A stretch of DNA of 64,000 nucleotides from Symsagittifera roscoffensis. Taxonomy: Eukaryota; Xenacoelomorpha; Acoela; Convolutidae. Of the stretch, positions 22,001-32,639 are shown in pieces (the first letter of the stretch is position 1; each line of letters begins with the position of its first letter). The notes below the pieces were generated by a model. That model was not told where the DNA came from. It saw nothing but the letters and a program-made list of their open reading frames with translations, and made no database searches. The stretch lies in assembly GCF_963678635.1 (NCBI RefSeq), contig NC_087066.1, positions 36,087,152 to 36,151,151 of the forward strand. Direction: 5' to 3'. The position numbers were made by a program, and so were the translations under genes.

Positions 22001-22632
22001 GCCTTATTTTGAAATAAGGTGTAAAATTCTTATAAGAAAATTTCTAAGATAGAGACTTTTGGTCAACCCGGTCGTCTACTGATATATTGTTTGATACCAT
22101 TAGCCCGCCTCGACTGATTTATAAAGAACAAATTTTAAACCAGATTAGTTCGTCACCTATTCCTCTCAATGATAAACCATGGGAACACTGATAAAACATT
22201 ATTTCATTAGGACACGTTTCAAGCCTTCGTTACTATACTAACAAAATTGGCAGTAAAAAAAAGCGTTTTGATTGCAACTCAGGGTATAAAAATCTTTCAA
22301 ATGCAAAAAAAAGTCAGAAATTGTTAAGAGAAAGTCAATATTTATCTGGAGAAAAAGTTAACCCATACAAATATTCATACCATCATGTTTGTCGGAAGTT
22401 GGAGCAAAATTACGAAATTACGCTCGAAAAGAAAGGGAGGTAGCAATCTTGAATGACAACTAAAGTTTCATTATTCAATTTTTGTTTATAAAGTTAACTG
22501 AATATATGCATAGAAAAGCTTTCTCTTCTGATTTTTACAGGTGATCGAAAAAAATTAGTTTTTGTCACACAAATTTCCAAAAACTTTTTAATTGCTTTTT
22601 TGAGCTGTATAAATCAAATTTGACCAGATTGA
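19016..22632. other. Intergenic; scattered repeats, no confident gene
   Basis: It contains a perfect hairpin GCAAAGC-TGA-GCTTTGC (20147-20163) next to CAGAG, the inverted counterpart of the GCTTCGCCTCTGTG hairpin. A weak relative of the dispersed family at 27420 lies near 21080-21330. One short candidate exon is listed separately. The rest is AT-rich without recognisable signals. Confidence 0.55.
19706..19870 (-). CDS. Possible terminal exon of an unrecognised protein
   Basis: On the - strand a frame less AT-rich than its surroundings reads GDALLYSRLIDGLRNGEMEQ and continues to KKTASMY and a stop at 19706-19708. Composition looks protein-like (balanced charged and hydrophobic residues), and an acceptor-like CGAAG precedes it. 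No family is recognised. It could equally be chance or a transposon remnant. Confidence 0.22.
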   Translation of the reverse strand, partial: ALLYSRLIDGLRNGEMEQIETMHQPRSQWKRMLEKRPFGNYFPRDGQKKTASMY

Positions 22633-23360
22633 ACTCAAGCATTTTAAACACTGCGCTTAGCAAAACATTTAGAAAAGTAGTTCAAACTTGAGTTCACGTA
22701 ACCATGTTTAACTGAGACTGCTGGGATCAAGCTAACATTATCTTTCCCTGCGTTTATTTTGTAAATGTTTTGCTTAGCGCAGCGTTTAAAATGCTCGAGT
22801 CTGGTTTACTATTAACTCTAACTTCGAACCAAGTTAAGACCCTCCCTCCTAAACTGCTTTCTGAGATGAGCGAAAGAATGTAACCTAGGTCTAACTAATG
22901 CACATCAATTTAACCCTTATAAAAGTTGGGATCTTGTTAACTACTTCGGCTTTTTTCCACTCCCCTACCCCGACAATTCAAATTTTAAACGCTGCGCTTA
23001 GCAAACCATCAGAGCATTTTAAACGCTGCGCTTAGCAAACCATCAGAAAAGTAGTTCAAACTTGAGTTCACGTAATCATGTTTTACAGAGACTGCTGGGA
23101 TCAAGCTAACATTATCTTTCCCTGCGTTTATTTTGCAAATGTTTTGCTAAGCGCAGCGTTTAAAATGCTCGAGTCTGATTAACTATTAACTCTAACTTTG
23201 AACCAAGTTAAAACCTCCCTCCTAAACTGCTTTCTGAGATGAGCGAAAGAATGTAACCTAGGTCTAACTACTGCACATCACTTTAACCCTTATAAAAGTT
23301 GGGATCTTGTTAACTACTTCGGCTTTTTTCCACTCCCCTCCCCCGACAATTCAAATTTTC
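22633..23360. repeat. 374-bp tandem duplication, each copy containing a 160-bp foldback
   Basis: Copies 22639-22986 and 23013-23359 are nearly identical at an offset of 374. Each starts with a foldback whose arms are GCATTTTAAACRCTGCGCTT and its inverted partner (22639-22670 against 22763-22795; 23014-23037 against 23136-23169). A third partial left arm sits at 22984-23010 at the junction. No coding potential is seen. It reads as a MITE-like inverted-repeat element duplicated with its flank. Confidence 0.8.
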
Positions 23361-24342
23361 AACGGCTAAATGCGTACTATTACGATGTAAAGTGTCAGGA
23401 CCAAATCTGTTTGACATTTGCTGGTTACTTCATCATGCAAAATTTAATTGCTTCTTGACAATGTTGAAATAGTTTTTAAAACTTGAAATTCAAATGCGGG
23501 AGTGGACGGAAAGTAGTCTAGAAGTTAAATTAGTTTTGTTCAAACTGTCTGATTGTTATAAAAATTGACATTCGGGCTTTTTTTCTCTTTCAGAAAAAAA
23601 ATTCGATTTCAGTTTAAAAAAGTTGGATTTCAGTTGAGTTTCAGTTTTAAAAAACTATTGTTATGATATCATAATGAAATGAAACTTGCATGGTGAGCAA
23701 ACTCACAATTGTGATAAATTTGTTCACATAATTCATATCGTAACCTTACGCGTTCAACCATAATACAACTATAAACAAGTTAAACAACTATAAAAACTGA
23801 AAACTTTAAATGTGGAGGGGGTTGGAAAAGAGCCTCCCCCATTTCGATTATCAGAAATTCAACTTTGTTTGCCACATTTTCATTACTCAACGACAATTTT
23901 CATGCAATATTTAATTAAAGTTTTCAAGGTATATATTAGATAAATACTAGTAATATAAATACGAACGCGCCAAAATGAAAACACAATAAGTTGGTGACAT
24001 TTTTGAAATGCATATTTCATATACAGAAAATGTTGTCAAAAAATACATGCATAGGGGTAATAGTTGACAAGGTACAAAAGAGGGCGAGAATAGTTAACAA
24101 AAATTGTATCATAAATTTATAACAAACAGCTGCTATGAGTCTATACGTTCCTAGACGTTGCACAGCATAATTGTTAAAAACGAAAATATGATAATAAATA
24201 CATCGGTCAATTGTGTTCATGGGTTAATTTATTTCCATTCAATTTTTTCGAATGAAAAAATTCTTCAGTCTTAACTGTGTCCAACTCTTTCGAAATGCAT
24301 TTCTCCGGTCGCTTCTCCCCGATTGCTGTTAATTTTGCTTCG
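23361..24342. other. Intergenic, nothing recognised
   Basis: AT-rich sequence with no open frame beyond 70 codons. Several TTTCAG motifs occur near 23600-23650. No RNA gene, transposon terminus or promoter is recognised. Confidence 0.5.
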
Positions 24343-25029
24343 GTTGCGCCGATATTTTTGGTCGCGCCGGTCGCGGTTAACTTTCCTTTGGTCGCGCCGG
24401 TCGCGGTTAACTTTCCTTTGGTCGCGGTTAACATTCCTTCGGTCGCGCCGGTCGCGGTTAACTTTCCTTTGGTCGCGCCGGTCGCGGTTAACTTTCCTTT
24501 GGTCGCGGTTAACTTTCCTTTGGTCGCGGTTAACATTCCTTCGGTCGCGGTTAACATTCGTTCGGTCGCGATTAACTTTCCTTTGGTCGCGGTTAACATT
24601 CTTTCGGTCGCGGTTAATTTTCCTTCGGTCGCGGTTAACATTCCTTCGGTCGCGGTTAACTTTCCTTTGGTCGCGGTTAACATTCCTTCGGTCGCGCCCA
24701 TTGCGGTTAGTTTGCCTTCGGTCGCGGTTAACATTCCTTCGGTCGCGGTTAACTTTCCTTTGGTCGCGCCGGTCGCGGTTAACATTCATTCGGTCGCGGT
24801 TAACTTTCCTTTGGTCGCGGTTAACATTCCTTCGGTCGCGTCGGTCGCGGTTAAATTTTCTTCGGTCGCGCCGGTCGCGGTTAACATTCATTCGGTCGCG
24901 CCGGTAGCGTTTAACTTTCCATTGGTCGCGGTTAACATTCCTTCGGTCGCGGTTAATTTTCCTTCGGTCGCGCCGGTCGCGGTTAACATTCCTTCGGTCG
25001 CGCCGATCGCGGTTAACTTTCCTTCGGTT
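24343..25029. repeat. Minisatellite of 21-bp and 30-bp units (GGTCGCGGTTAAC core)
   Basis: About 28 units are present. The basic 21-bp unit is GGTCGCGGTTAACATTCCTTC or a variant with ACTTTCCTTT. The 30-bp form adds GCGCCGGTC. The array is rich in CpG and GTTAAC inside AT-rich surroundings. Both unit lengths are multiples of three and the unit lacks stop codons, so long open frames arise on both strands: + strand VAVNIPS/VAVNFPL repeats, - strand NRDRRNV and LTATEGM repeats. I treat these as by-products. The array has no splice, promoter or family context supporting translation. Confidence 0.95.
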
Positions 25030-27419
25030 AACTTAAAGTCCTGTTTGGTAAGCCAACGTTCGCACGTTCTAGAAATTGCGTTCGAAAAGTGCAGAATCAA
25101 GTTTTCAGATGACTGTTTGATCAGTATTCTGAACCTATTTCATTGGTATGATTGAATGCAAGTTAAAATTAAATGGCAAGTTGAAATTCAAGCAAATCTG
25201 ATTTTTATAAGCGTTTTCATCAGTTACACCATTTTTAATGATCGCTCAATTATCATGGGCTTGTTTCAACGTATGAGTGTTTGAATGTTTGAAGGAACTC
25301 CCTTCTACTCACCTGGTTGCGCTGAGCTGCTCAAACAACAAATTATCAAGAAGTTAAGAAGAGCTAATGTTGGAAAAGTTAAGTTAGATCGAAACATTTT
25401 AAAATTGCTGTTTTTTCTTGTTTGGTTGGTACAAAAGAGGGACAAAGGAAAGTATGTTCACGTCAGCTTCAGATAGCAGCTAATTAATTTGTTCAGGTAG
25501 ATGTATGACTTCAGCTATTCAAAAATAGCATCTAAGCACCAAAATGAAAAGTTTTCACTGATGAGCAATTATTAATTGTCCCCTGATAAATTCCTGTTTT
25601 TAATGAATGACTCCCGCGTGAAACGCTGAAACAATAAAACACAGCTGAGCAAAATCATAAATTAAATATTTAGATTATTAATTTTTCTCTGCCTTATTTG
25701 AATCTGCTATAGAACTTTAATGGTTTAAGGGAAAAAGTTAGATTAACATGTTAATAAAACTTTAATGGTTTAAGGGAAAAAGTTAGATTAACATGTTAAT
25801 TAACAACTATGTCATAGCGAGGTGCCACGTCAACCCTTTACGTCAGTCGAACAAGAAAACGTCGGCGCTCGGTTCCCTCTAAGAACTTTGCATGATGCCT
25901 TTAACTTATATTTGGCAGAGGACAACAATTGAAAACGGGTTCACGTCAGCCTTCGAATATTTTCGTAGGTTGTATTCGCAGATGACGTATCAATATTGTG
26001 TACAAAAATACTAAAATTTTTCAATTCCCATGTTTTATTACTGTTGAGTTATACCTTTTCAGTGCCTGAACAGAACTATAAATTGTTTTATGTTTTAAGC
26101 GGTGAATTTTGCTTCGAATAGGCGGAAGTTTTCTTTACTGAAAATCAGATCGAAACGCAAAAACTGTTAGCCTCAATCGTAAATTAAAATTACTTTCTCT
26201 ATTTTCCTGTTTATTCCTTTTTCTTCAACTACCCAAAATAGGGAACTTAAATGTTATACATAAAACTGCTCATAATTGATGATTACACATTTCCGATTGA
26301 ACTCGAATTAGTGTCAAAAGCCAAAGGTCTTGTCACCTCATTTAAATGAAACATTTCTGAATTTGTGTTAAGAAGCTTTGAAAGCTAGAAGCGAAAGCAA
26401 ATACCTAGAAGCTAATCAAATTCAATTTTTTTCAAAAAAGTTTTTAGTCCAGCTGATATCTGCTAACAACGCATTTGATATCTGCTAACAGGACAAAATA
26501 AATAAGTCTGCTTGAATTTCTCCTTTTTAACCAAACTTCCCTTCTTCCAACAATTTGCATTTCTCTTGATTTGAATTTTAGAATTTTGAATGATAGAAAT
26601 TTCTTGATTTGAATTTTTGAATGTGTCGAAGGGGCTCATTTTTTTTTACCACACGCATTTTAAATCAACCCGTTTTTCAAAGGCGTCGACCAAAGTTTCA
26701 ATTTTTTTTCAATTAAATCCTGATCCACGGAAAATCAGATCGAAACACTAAGACAGATTATTAGTTAGAGAGATGGTCAGTTAGAGATAGATTAATAGAT
26801 TATTAGTTTATAAGTTTTAATAAAAAATTATTAATAGATTAATTATTAATAAACTAGTTTATTAATAGATTATTAGTCTTAAGAGATGGTCAGTTACAGA
26901 TAGGTGAATAAATTATTAGTTAGAAACAATTTTCGATGGCAATTTGTCTGCTAGAATAACTTTCATGATATTTAAAATTGTTCTTTATCTATGTTTTCTC
27001 GTGTCCAAAATTCTAAAGTTTTTTATTAAAGAAGAACCGTTTCATGATCACAGAGACGAAGAGGCATTTTGCAAACAAGCAAAAAAAATGAAATTTTGGG
27101 ACCACTTATATTGACTCAGACAAACTTGAAACACAGAGGTGTAGCGGGACATCGCATTACTAGCGATAAATAATGATGAATGTGTATGATGAGAATTAAT
27201 TTCAAAAAATTTTATCTATTCACCAAAATGTTCTGAAATTCAAATTCCAATATAAACAGTCATTCAAATTAAAGTTTATTGCACGAATTTGTAGTTTATA
27301 TCACGAATTCAACAATCAGCAAATTCTAGAAATTAAAAGAAAACTTTTTGTTTCATCTATTTTATTATCAGATGGAATCTAAAAAGATGACCAGTAGCTT
27401 GCTTGACACATGAGTGCGA
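25030..27419. other. Intergenic; minor duplications only
   Basis: No gene is seen. It holds a 45-bp direct duplication (25713-25802) and an A/T-rich patch near 26745-26935 in which ATTATTAGTTAGAGAGATGGTCAGTTA-like pieces recur. Confidence 0.55.
25713..25802 (+). repeat. 45-bp direct tandem duplication
   Basis: The unit contains CTTTAATGGTTTAAGGGAAA and GTTAGATTAACATGTTAAT. The two copies are identical over essentially their whole length, pointing to a recent local duplication. Confidence 0.85.
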
Positions 27420-27960
27420 AATAAAAACAAGACTGCTCGTATCAGGGCGAAGACCTGAATGTTCCGACTGCCTTTTAAAGTTTATGGAGCAGTAGTAACA
27501 TAAAAGTATATGAAATGTAATAAAATAAAATCAAAAAAAAAATTCTTAAATTTGAATTTCTTTTATGAAATCATCCCCGCACACGCCATATACAGTACAA
27601 AAGAATAAATTTCGCTCAATGCAACAAATCAATTATGGCAAATAAGCTTCTTTCATTCAATTTGGAACAAATTCTAAGACGGATTGTATCTCCGCTTACG
27701 CGTTAATAGCACGAAATAAATCGCGCCTTAATTGTCCCAAATTGGCCAAAATGGCAATCTTTAAACCCCCATAACTTTACGAAAAATGATCACAGGTGAA
27801 ATAATTTTTCAAATTTAAGCTCAGGACGACAACACCTTTTGAATGATTATCAGAAAATTCCGTCAAAAATGGCTAATTAAAAAGTCGAAATTTGTCTGAA
27901 GAAAAAAAACCACCCCGAGCACAAATATTCCGTTACTTTCGTATCATGACGAGACATAAA
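27420..27960 (+). repeat. Dispersed noncoding repeat family, most complete copy
   Basis: It begins near GACTGCTCGTATCAGGGCGA and runs through GTTCCGACTGCCTTTTAAAG, TTGTATCTCCGCTTACGCGT, TTGTCCCAAATTGGCCAAAA and CACCCCGAGCACAAATATTC. It matches the inverted copy at 12890-13375 and the shorter copy at 48896-49235. No terminal inverted repeat or coding region was identified. Confidence 0.65.
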
Positions 27961-28574
27961 CGAGAATTTCCAAACAATATCCAAAAAAACTACGGAAATA
28001 GAAAATCGCTCATCAAAATTGTTTGATGACTCTCCGTGCTACTTTCACATCAGAGGAGAAACAGAGCTTCTGTTGCAAGCTGGCAGACAGTAAATAAAAT
28101 GAAAACTACTAGTGGAAAAACTTTAAAATGTCAAAATAACGGCATCTACAAAATTTTTTAAACTTTTTCTTCAAAGAAAGTTGAAATTGAGAAAAATACG
28201 TTCAAAAACACAACAGGGATAATTATTGAGCGGCACCCGACAACACTAGGGTAAACTCCCGTCGAGCCGTAAGTAAAAAAAATGCCTCGAAAAATTGAGC
28301 TATAAAGCTCTGACATTCCAAACTTTTACGCCCTCCTATTAACACTTTGCGAGCAACTACTTAAAATCATTTTTCAATTCAAAACACTCAAATTAGGTCA
28401 TTAAGCAGAAAAAAGCCCAAACCAGTTAGACCCATTTAGGTTTTCAAGCGAAAACAACAAAAAATTATAAGTCAGAGTTATTAAATTTTACAATTCACAG
28501 AAGTCGCTAAAAAATCAGCAAAATGAAATTACAATTAAGCTTGTTCAGAGCACAAAAAACTGTTGGTTTCATTG

Positions 28575-28860
28575 CAATTAGGCCGACAAAAAATAAGCAG
28601 ACAAAATATAGCACGATAATTTTTTAAAACTGAAAATTTATAGTTTGAAAAAAAAACAGGTCCTCGCGGGATGCGATCTTAGGCCTTTCGACGTCCCAGT
28701 AGTTACGTTAAGGCAAAGGGTACCAGAGAAGCTATCAAAACTGAATTTTTAATTAATCAGACGATCGAATGATTTTTTTATAGCTAGGAATTATCTTTAA
28801 AAAGTTCTTATATGTTTGTCTCTTCCAATTCGATAACGCTTGCTAATAGCAAGCGTAGAA
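28575..28860 (-). repeat. Composite repeat, inverted copy (hairpin, tRNA-like, box)
   Basis: Read on the - strand: hairpin CGCTTGC-TATTA-GCAAGCG (28855-28837), about 110 bp later a tRNA-like segment (28728-28667), then TCTGCTTATTTTTTGTCGGC at 28601-28582. Order and spacing agree with 6927-7194, which shows the three parts belong to one family. The loop and flank differ while both stem arms stay complementary. Confidence 0.6.
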
Positions 28861-29133
28861 AATACAGCATAGCAATCAAAATATTCGAACAAAAAATTTT
28901 GTAAAAAATATCATTTGCTACGACTAAGATTAGTAGAAAATACCTTAAAGTAACCAAGCAGACTGAGTTAAAGCCGACACCGAAATAGAAGGAAAATCGA
29001 ATAATACGCATAAGATCAAAACTTTTCATGTAGTGCATGTAGGTGCTAAATGAAATGACTAAATTACCCATGTCTAATTGTATCACTGTGAACAAAATTA
29101 TTTACGGAAAAAATCTACCAACCGGAAGCAGCA

Positions 29134-29152
29134 CCCTTGCTTATCGCAAGGG
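29134..29152. repeat. 7-bp perfect hairpin CCCTTGC-TTATC-GCAAGGG
   Basis: It has the same size and core (CTTGC / GCAAG) as the hairpins at 6927 and 28837, with a compensated outer base pair. It lies 30 bp upstream of the second SINE copy. Confidence 0.7.
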
Positions 29153-29181
29153 TAAACATAACAAATATTGTAAACCTAATT

Positions 29182-29395
29182 TGTGGCATTGTGGCGCAGA
29201 TGTATTGATGGTGCTCAGCACTCATATGATTGCTGGTTCATATCGCACGTGCACTGCAATTTGCAGGAAGAGCTCTTGCAAATAAGTCATGGCTTGATGG
29301 GCGCTGGTCATATGACTTCTTTTCAGCCTAAATAGTTAACCTCAGGGTTAATACTATGGGCTGATTGACTAGACAAATTGAAAAAAAAATAAGAA
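29182..29395 (+). mobile_element. tRNA-derived SINE, copy 2
   Basis: The head ATTGTGGCGCAGATGTATTG and the stretch CATATGATTGCTGGTTCATA, GCACGTGCACTG match the SINE at 14936, with a decayed B box. The body GAAGAGCTCTTGCAAATAAG and AACCTCAGGGTTAATACTAT follow, then an A-rich tail from 29379. Frames open across it are incidental. Confidence 0.75.
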
Positions 29396-29567
29396 AAAAC
29401 GTGTTCAAAAATCCAGGTATCGAAACAGCATCAAAAAGAAAATTTCCAAAGTGCTTACAACTTCCATAACAGCTTATTTAGAGAAAATTAGCAATGGGAA
29501 TCGGACACTAGACAGAAACAAATTCAGATGAAACCACTAAACCAGAGTGAATCAAAACATATTCTCA

Positions 29568-29664
29568 TCTTTACGCATACGATAGTCATAACGCACGCAT
29601 ACGATAGTCATTACGAATACGATAGTCTTTACGAATACGATAGTCATTACGCATAAGATAGTCT
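29568..29664 (+). repeat. 18-bp tandem repeat (TTACGAATACGATAGTCA)
   Basis: Five units of 18-20 bp carrying ATACGATAGTC (last unit ATAAGATAGTC), with small variations at the unit ends. It is a short minisatellite in intergenic DNA. Confidence 0.85.
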
Positions 29665-30589
29665 TGAACAAAATTAAATTTTGAGTCTAGCCTCAACATG
29701 AAACTAGGAGCGAAATAGCATCTGGGAAATCATGATAAAAAAATTTGGGGCCGAAAAAGCAAAAAAAAAACAAGAACCCAAAAACTTATTTACTTTCTCT
29801 AAAAAACTGCAATATAATTTAAACTGGCTTGATCGTAAAACTAGGAGCAAAACTTGTGACATCTTTGCATGATGCCATGCATTGCATTTTAGCTACTTTA
29901 ATTTAATAGATAATATTATTCACCTTGATACTAAATTGTAGCTCAATGTTTTATTTATTGCACTACATAAACAATTGATGAAATTTAATACCAATCATTG
30001 GAACATTTTCGGAAATTAGGACCAGACTACACGAGCAGGCAGTGACAAACACCATTTGCTGAAGCAGAACGGTGCAGTGGAACTCGATTCCAACAACAAG
30101 TTGTAAGCTGGCAAGTCTGAGACAGACAGGGCAGAAAAGAAGACAAATATTTTCAAATTCTCAGGGCTGACAATTTATTCAGACTACAGATCGTGACCTC
30201 TATCATCACTGCTTCTGGCTGCAGCGAGATAGAGATTGTTTGTCAAGCGAGCTATTGACCATGCAGCAAAAGACGTTAATGTTAGGTTTTCAATTTCGAA
30301 AGAGTCAGTTAAACCAAAACTTAACTATCTTTAGTGAAGTAAAATGATATTGATATATTAATAAAAAACCTACAACCATCAAAAGTAAAGTAAACTGAAT
30401 ATTTGGCACACTGTGATAGTTTTAATACCACAATCGAATCAGCAATCCCATGGAAACATCAATAGCTGATTCAAAAGCTGGTAAAGTTTCCGTTGTTCTC
30501 CTAAATTGAATAAGCACTGTCTCCCATCATTAACTGTATCAGAACAGATAATTATTCAACTATAAAAAAAATTGCACCAGCGAAAGTCT
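29665..30589. other. Intergenic, nothing recognised
   Basis: No open frame beyond about 60 codons. A somewhat less AT-rich stretch at 30010-30260 may be an old gene or transposon remnant, but no frame persists and no family is recognised. Confidence 0.45.
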
Positions 30590-30925
30590 GGTTGCTTCTT
30601 ATTGAGGAAGGGACCACGAAGACTTCCTGCAATTCGAACAACTGTTCCAAGGTTATTAAGAAGTGGCAAAACAAGTGAACTTCTTGCATACTAAATCTAC
30701 GGGACAATGCACGGCGATTTTACCAAATTCTTCCAGCAGCAATCACAGCAAACGTTCCGAACAGTCTCGCAGCCCTAAGAGATCGTTTCTGCAATCCCGA
30801 GTTTCAAGAAATCTACGCCCTGAAGTCATTTCGAATTTACCCAGAAGCAGATACAGTCAAAAATTTACTTGTGAACTCAACGAAAAAGCGAACCGAGCGT
30901 ACCCATCATCAGGTTAGCCAGCCGT
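30590..30925 (+). pseudogene. Decayed LTR-retrotransposon gag (capsid) fragment
   Basis: Gag-like protein can be followed only by changing frame. A short piece at 30605-30650 reads DHEDFLQFEQLFQGY; another frame from about 30690 reads NLRDNARRFYQILPAAI, then NSLAALRDRF, then FRIYPEADTVKNLL, up to a TAG at 30927. The arrangement of a processed-residue motif, a leucine-proline pair, then ALR-RF is typical of Ty3/gypsy-type capsid and parallels the gag at 39699 (ILRGPAAQWYQGL, then DQFIDRF). Stops and at least one frame change show it is dead. No LTR was found beside it. Confidence 0.55.
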
Positions 30926-31419
30926 AGTCCAAACGATGCTGCAATAGAAGCCGCACGATTCCATACAGAAACTGCTCAATGGCAAGAAAGAATTGATGCA
31001 GTAAACGACAACCGAGAAGAACAGATCAAACGATTGTTCATAAAAGGAAAGTCAGAATGGTTGAAATCTAAATTGATGGAGTAACCACTTGCTACAACAG
31101 TCCAAAAACTGTGCTATACAGCAAAAAAGCAAATTAAAGTTCATGAGAATTGCCGGATAGAAGGTTACTTGGAAGATGGATTTAACGAAATTAACGACAA
31201 AAAATAAGATCATTTGAAAAGCGTGCACAAAATAGCATATTGACGAGTTACAAGGGTTGTCAGCTGTAAAGACAAAAAATTTTCTCTGGCTCCAAATAGA
31301 TGCGTGACAGATAGAGCAAAAGAATCTTCTTCGCAGTAAAAATCACTCATGTTCAACAGGTGATTTGTGCTGGATTTTGGCTATGATTTAAATAAATTGA
31401 TAAGCGGAATGGAAAATCA

Positions 31420-31965
31420 ACAAAATGTTTCACAACGTGAAAGCTTACAAGCTGATGAAACGAGGAAATGTATACTTCAAATAAAGCTCGAATTTTTGCG
31501 GAAACGGAAGAACTGTTGAGCAAAGTCAGGTCGTAAGGGAAGAATGAAGTGCGGGATATAGAGCTTTGGATATTAGACGAAAAACAATACAACTCGAAAG
31601 ACCTCATGATCAGAGAAAAAACTGAATGATTCCCGACGGATTCAGAAAAAAATTATCCACGTTTTTTCGGAGTAAACTCAATTACAAACATCTTCTTTTT
31701 GAAATTAAAGCATTTGTATGATCAATGCTGAGCTTCGAAATTTGCTTATGGAAAAAAAATGTGACAGCAACTGCGCAATAAGAGTTTTGTCAGAACGATG
31801 ATGGCTCCTGAACAGCTTTTCCAGTGAATGAATGGCACTCGCCGGTCTAGAGAGCCCGGTGCTCAAATGGAAGAAAAATAGAAATTTTTGTCAAATTTTA
31901 TAGCAGTAGACGACAAGCATTTAAAAAAGGAAACTAAAAAAAATTTCGCGACAATTAAAAATTAA
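31420..31965. repeat. Dispersed repeat, first copy of two blocks
   Basis: Block 31420-31660 (GAAACGAGGAAATGTATACT, AAGTCAGGTCGTAAGGGAAG, GGATTCAGAAAAAA) recurs at 33800-34060. Block 31690-31965 (AGCATTTGTATGAT, ACCGGTCTAGAG, GGTGCTCAAATGGAAGAAAA) recurs at 32640-32945. Blocks are in the same orientation but reversed order. No protein signal is seen. Confidence 0.7.
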
Positions 31966-32004
31966 TTTTTGTTTGTTTCAGTTTCAAAATTGAGACATTT
32001 CAGA

Positions 32005-32555
32005 CCATTTCTTGGTTTGTTGTCGTTGTTGTTGTGGATTCTCAGAAATACTTCTGATGGGACTGCTCCCAGTTCGTTTCTTCTTAAAACGTCTTCCATA
32101 CATTCCTGCAGTTTCGACAATCACACAACAGTATCCATGTGCAAGGATTCGCCTCATTGAATTTCGCCATTTGATAGTTCCACATAAAATTCAAGAGTCT
32201 GTTTTTTAGCCCCGTGGGATTGAAGAAATCTACTGTTCCAGGTAGATGATTGGCCACCCGAGACAGCCTGAAACAAAACTCAGCGCGAGCTTTTTCTGTG
32301 CGGACTTTTTTAAGGCTTAATGTCGGGCCGTCATTTTGTCTTGTATTTGAGGCAGACTTGTTGGTTAATAGTCGTATTTGTAAATCGTTTTCACTGTGAA
32401 AAAAGCTCGATAGATTCAATAGATTGCATAGCTGTATGAACATAGTAAGGGGCAATGTATTCGTTCGTTTCAACAACGTTAGATAATCACTCTCATAACT
32501 GTTTGTTACCCATTTTAGCGCTCTTTTCTGGAATCGTTCAAGTTTTGATAAATTT
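32005..32555 (-). mobile_element. 5'-truncated LINE insertion with (CAA)n-like 3' tail
   Basis: The sequence sits inside one copy of a repeat that is uninterrupted at about 32965: there ACCATTTTTTGATGA is continuous, here ACCATTT and TTGATGA are separated by about 550 bp. On the - strand it begins within the coding sequence (LERFQKRALKWV) and ends at 32040-32013 in a tail made of CAA triplets. That is the signature of target-primed reverse transcription with 5' truncation. Any target-site duplication is at most a few bases (ATTT). Confidence 0.75.
32084..32550 (-). pseudogene. C-terminal end of a non-LTR retrotransposon reverse transcriptase ORF
   Basis: About 155 codons are uninterrupted on the - strand. 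The pattern KLERFQKRALKWVTNSYESD, then LLKRTNTLPLTM, then RLSRVANHLPGTVDFF matches the conserved region after the polymerase domain in Jockey/CR1/RTE-like LINEs: an LE..Q.RALRW motif, a Y....L..L..LPL motif, and later R....WN.LP. The catalytic domain is absent because of 5' truncation. The upstream residues of the open frame (MYILISVKLSS) come from the target repeat. The lack of stops suggests a fairly young insertion. Confidence 0.75.
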
Positions 32556-32639
32556 ATTGATGACAATTTTACACTGATAAGAATATACATTCAAAATTTC
32601 GACTATCGAGTCACATGACAGATCTAATCAAAAATAGTT

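Noticed and set aside
24277-25155. 292-codon + strand frame and 192-206-codon - strand frames over the minisatellite
   Set aside because: All arise from stop-free units of 21 and 30 bp. No splice sites, start context or family support any one frame, so they are not called as genes.
29568-29664. CRISPR-like array
   Set aside because: Units are contiguous without spacers, and the sequence is from an animal genome. It is an ordinary minisatellite.
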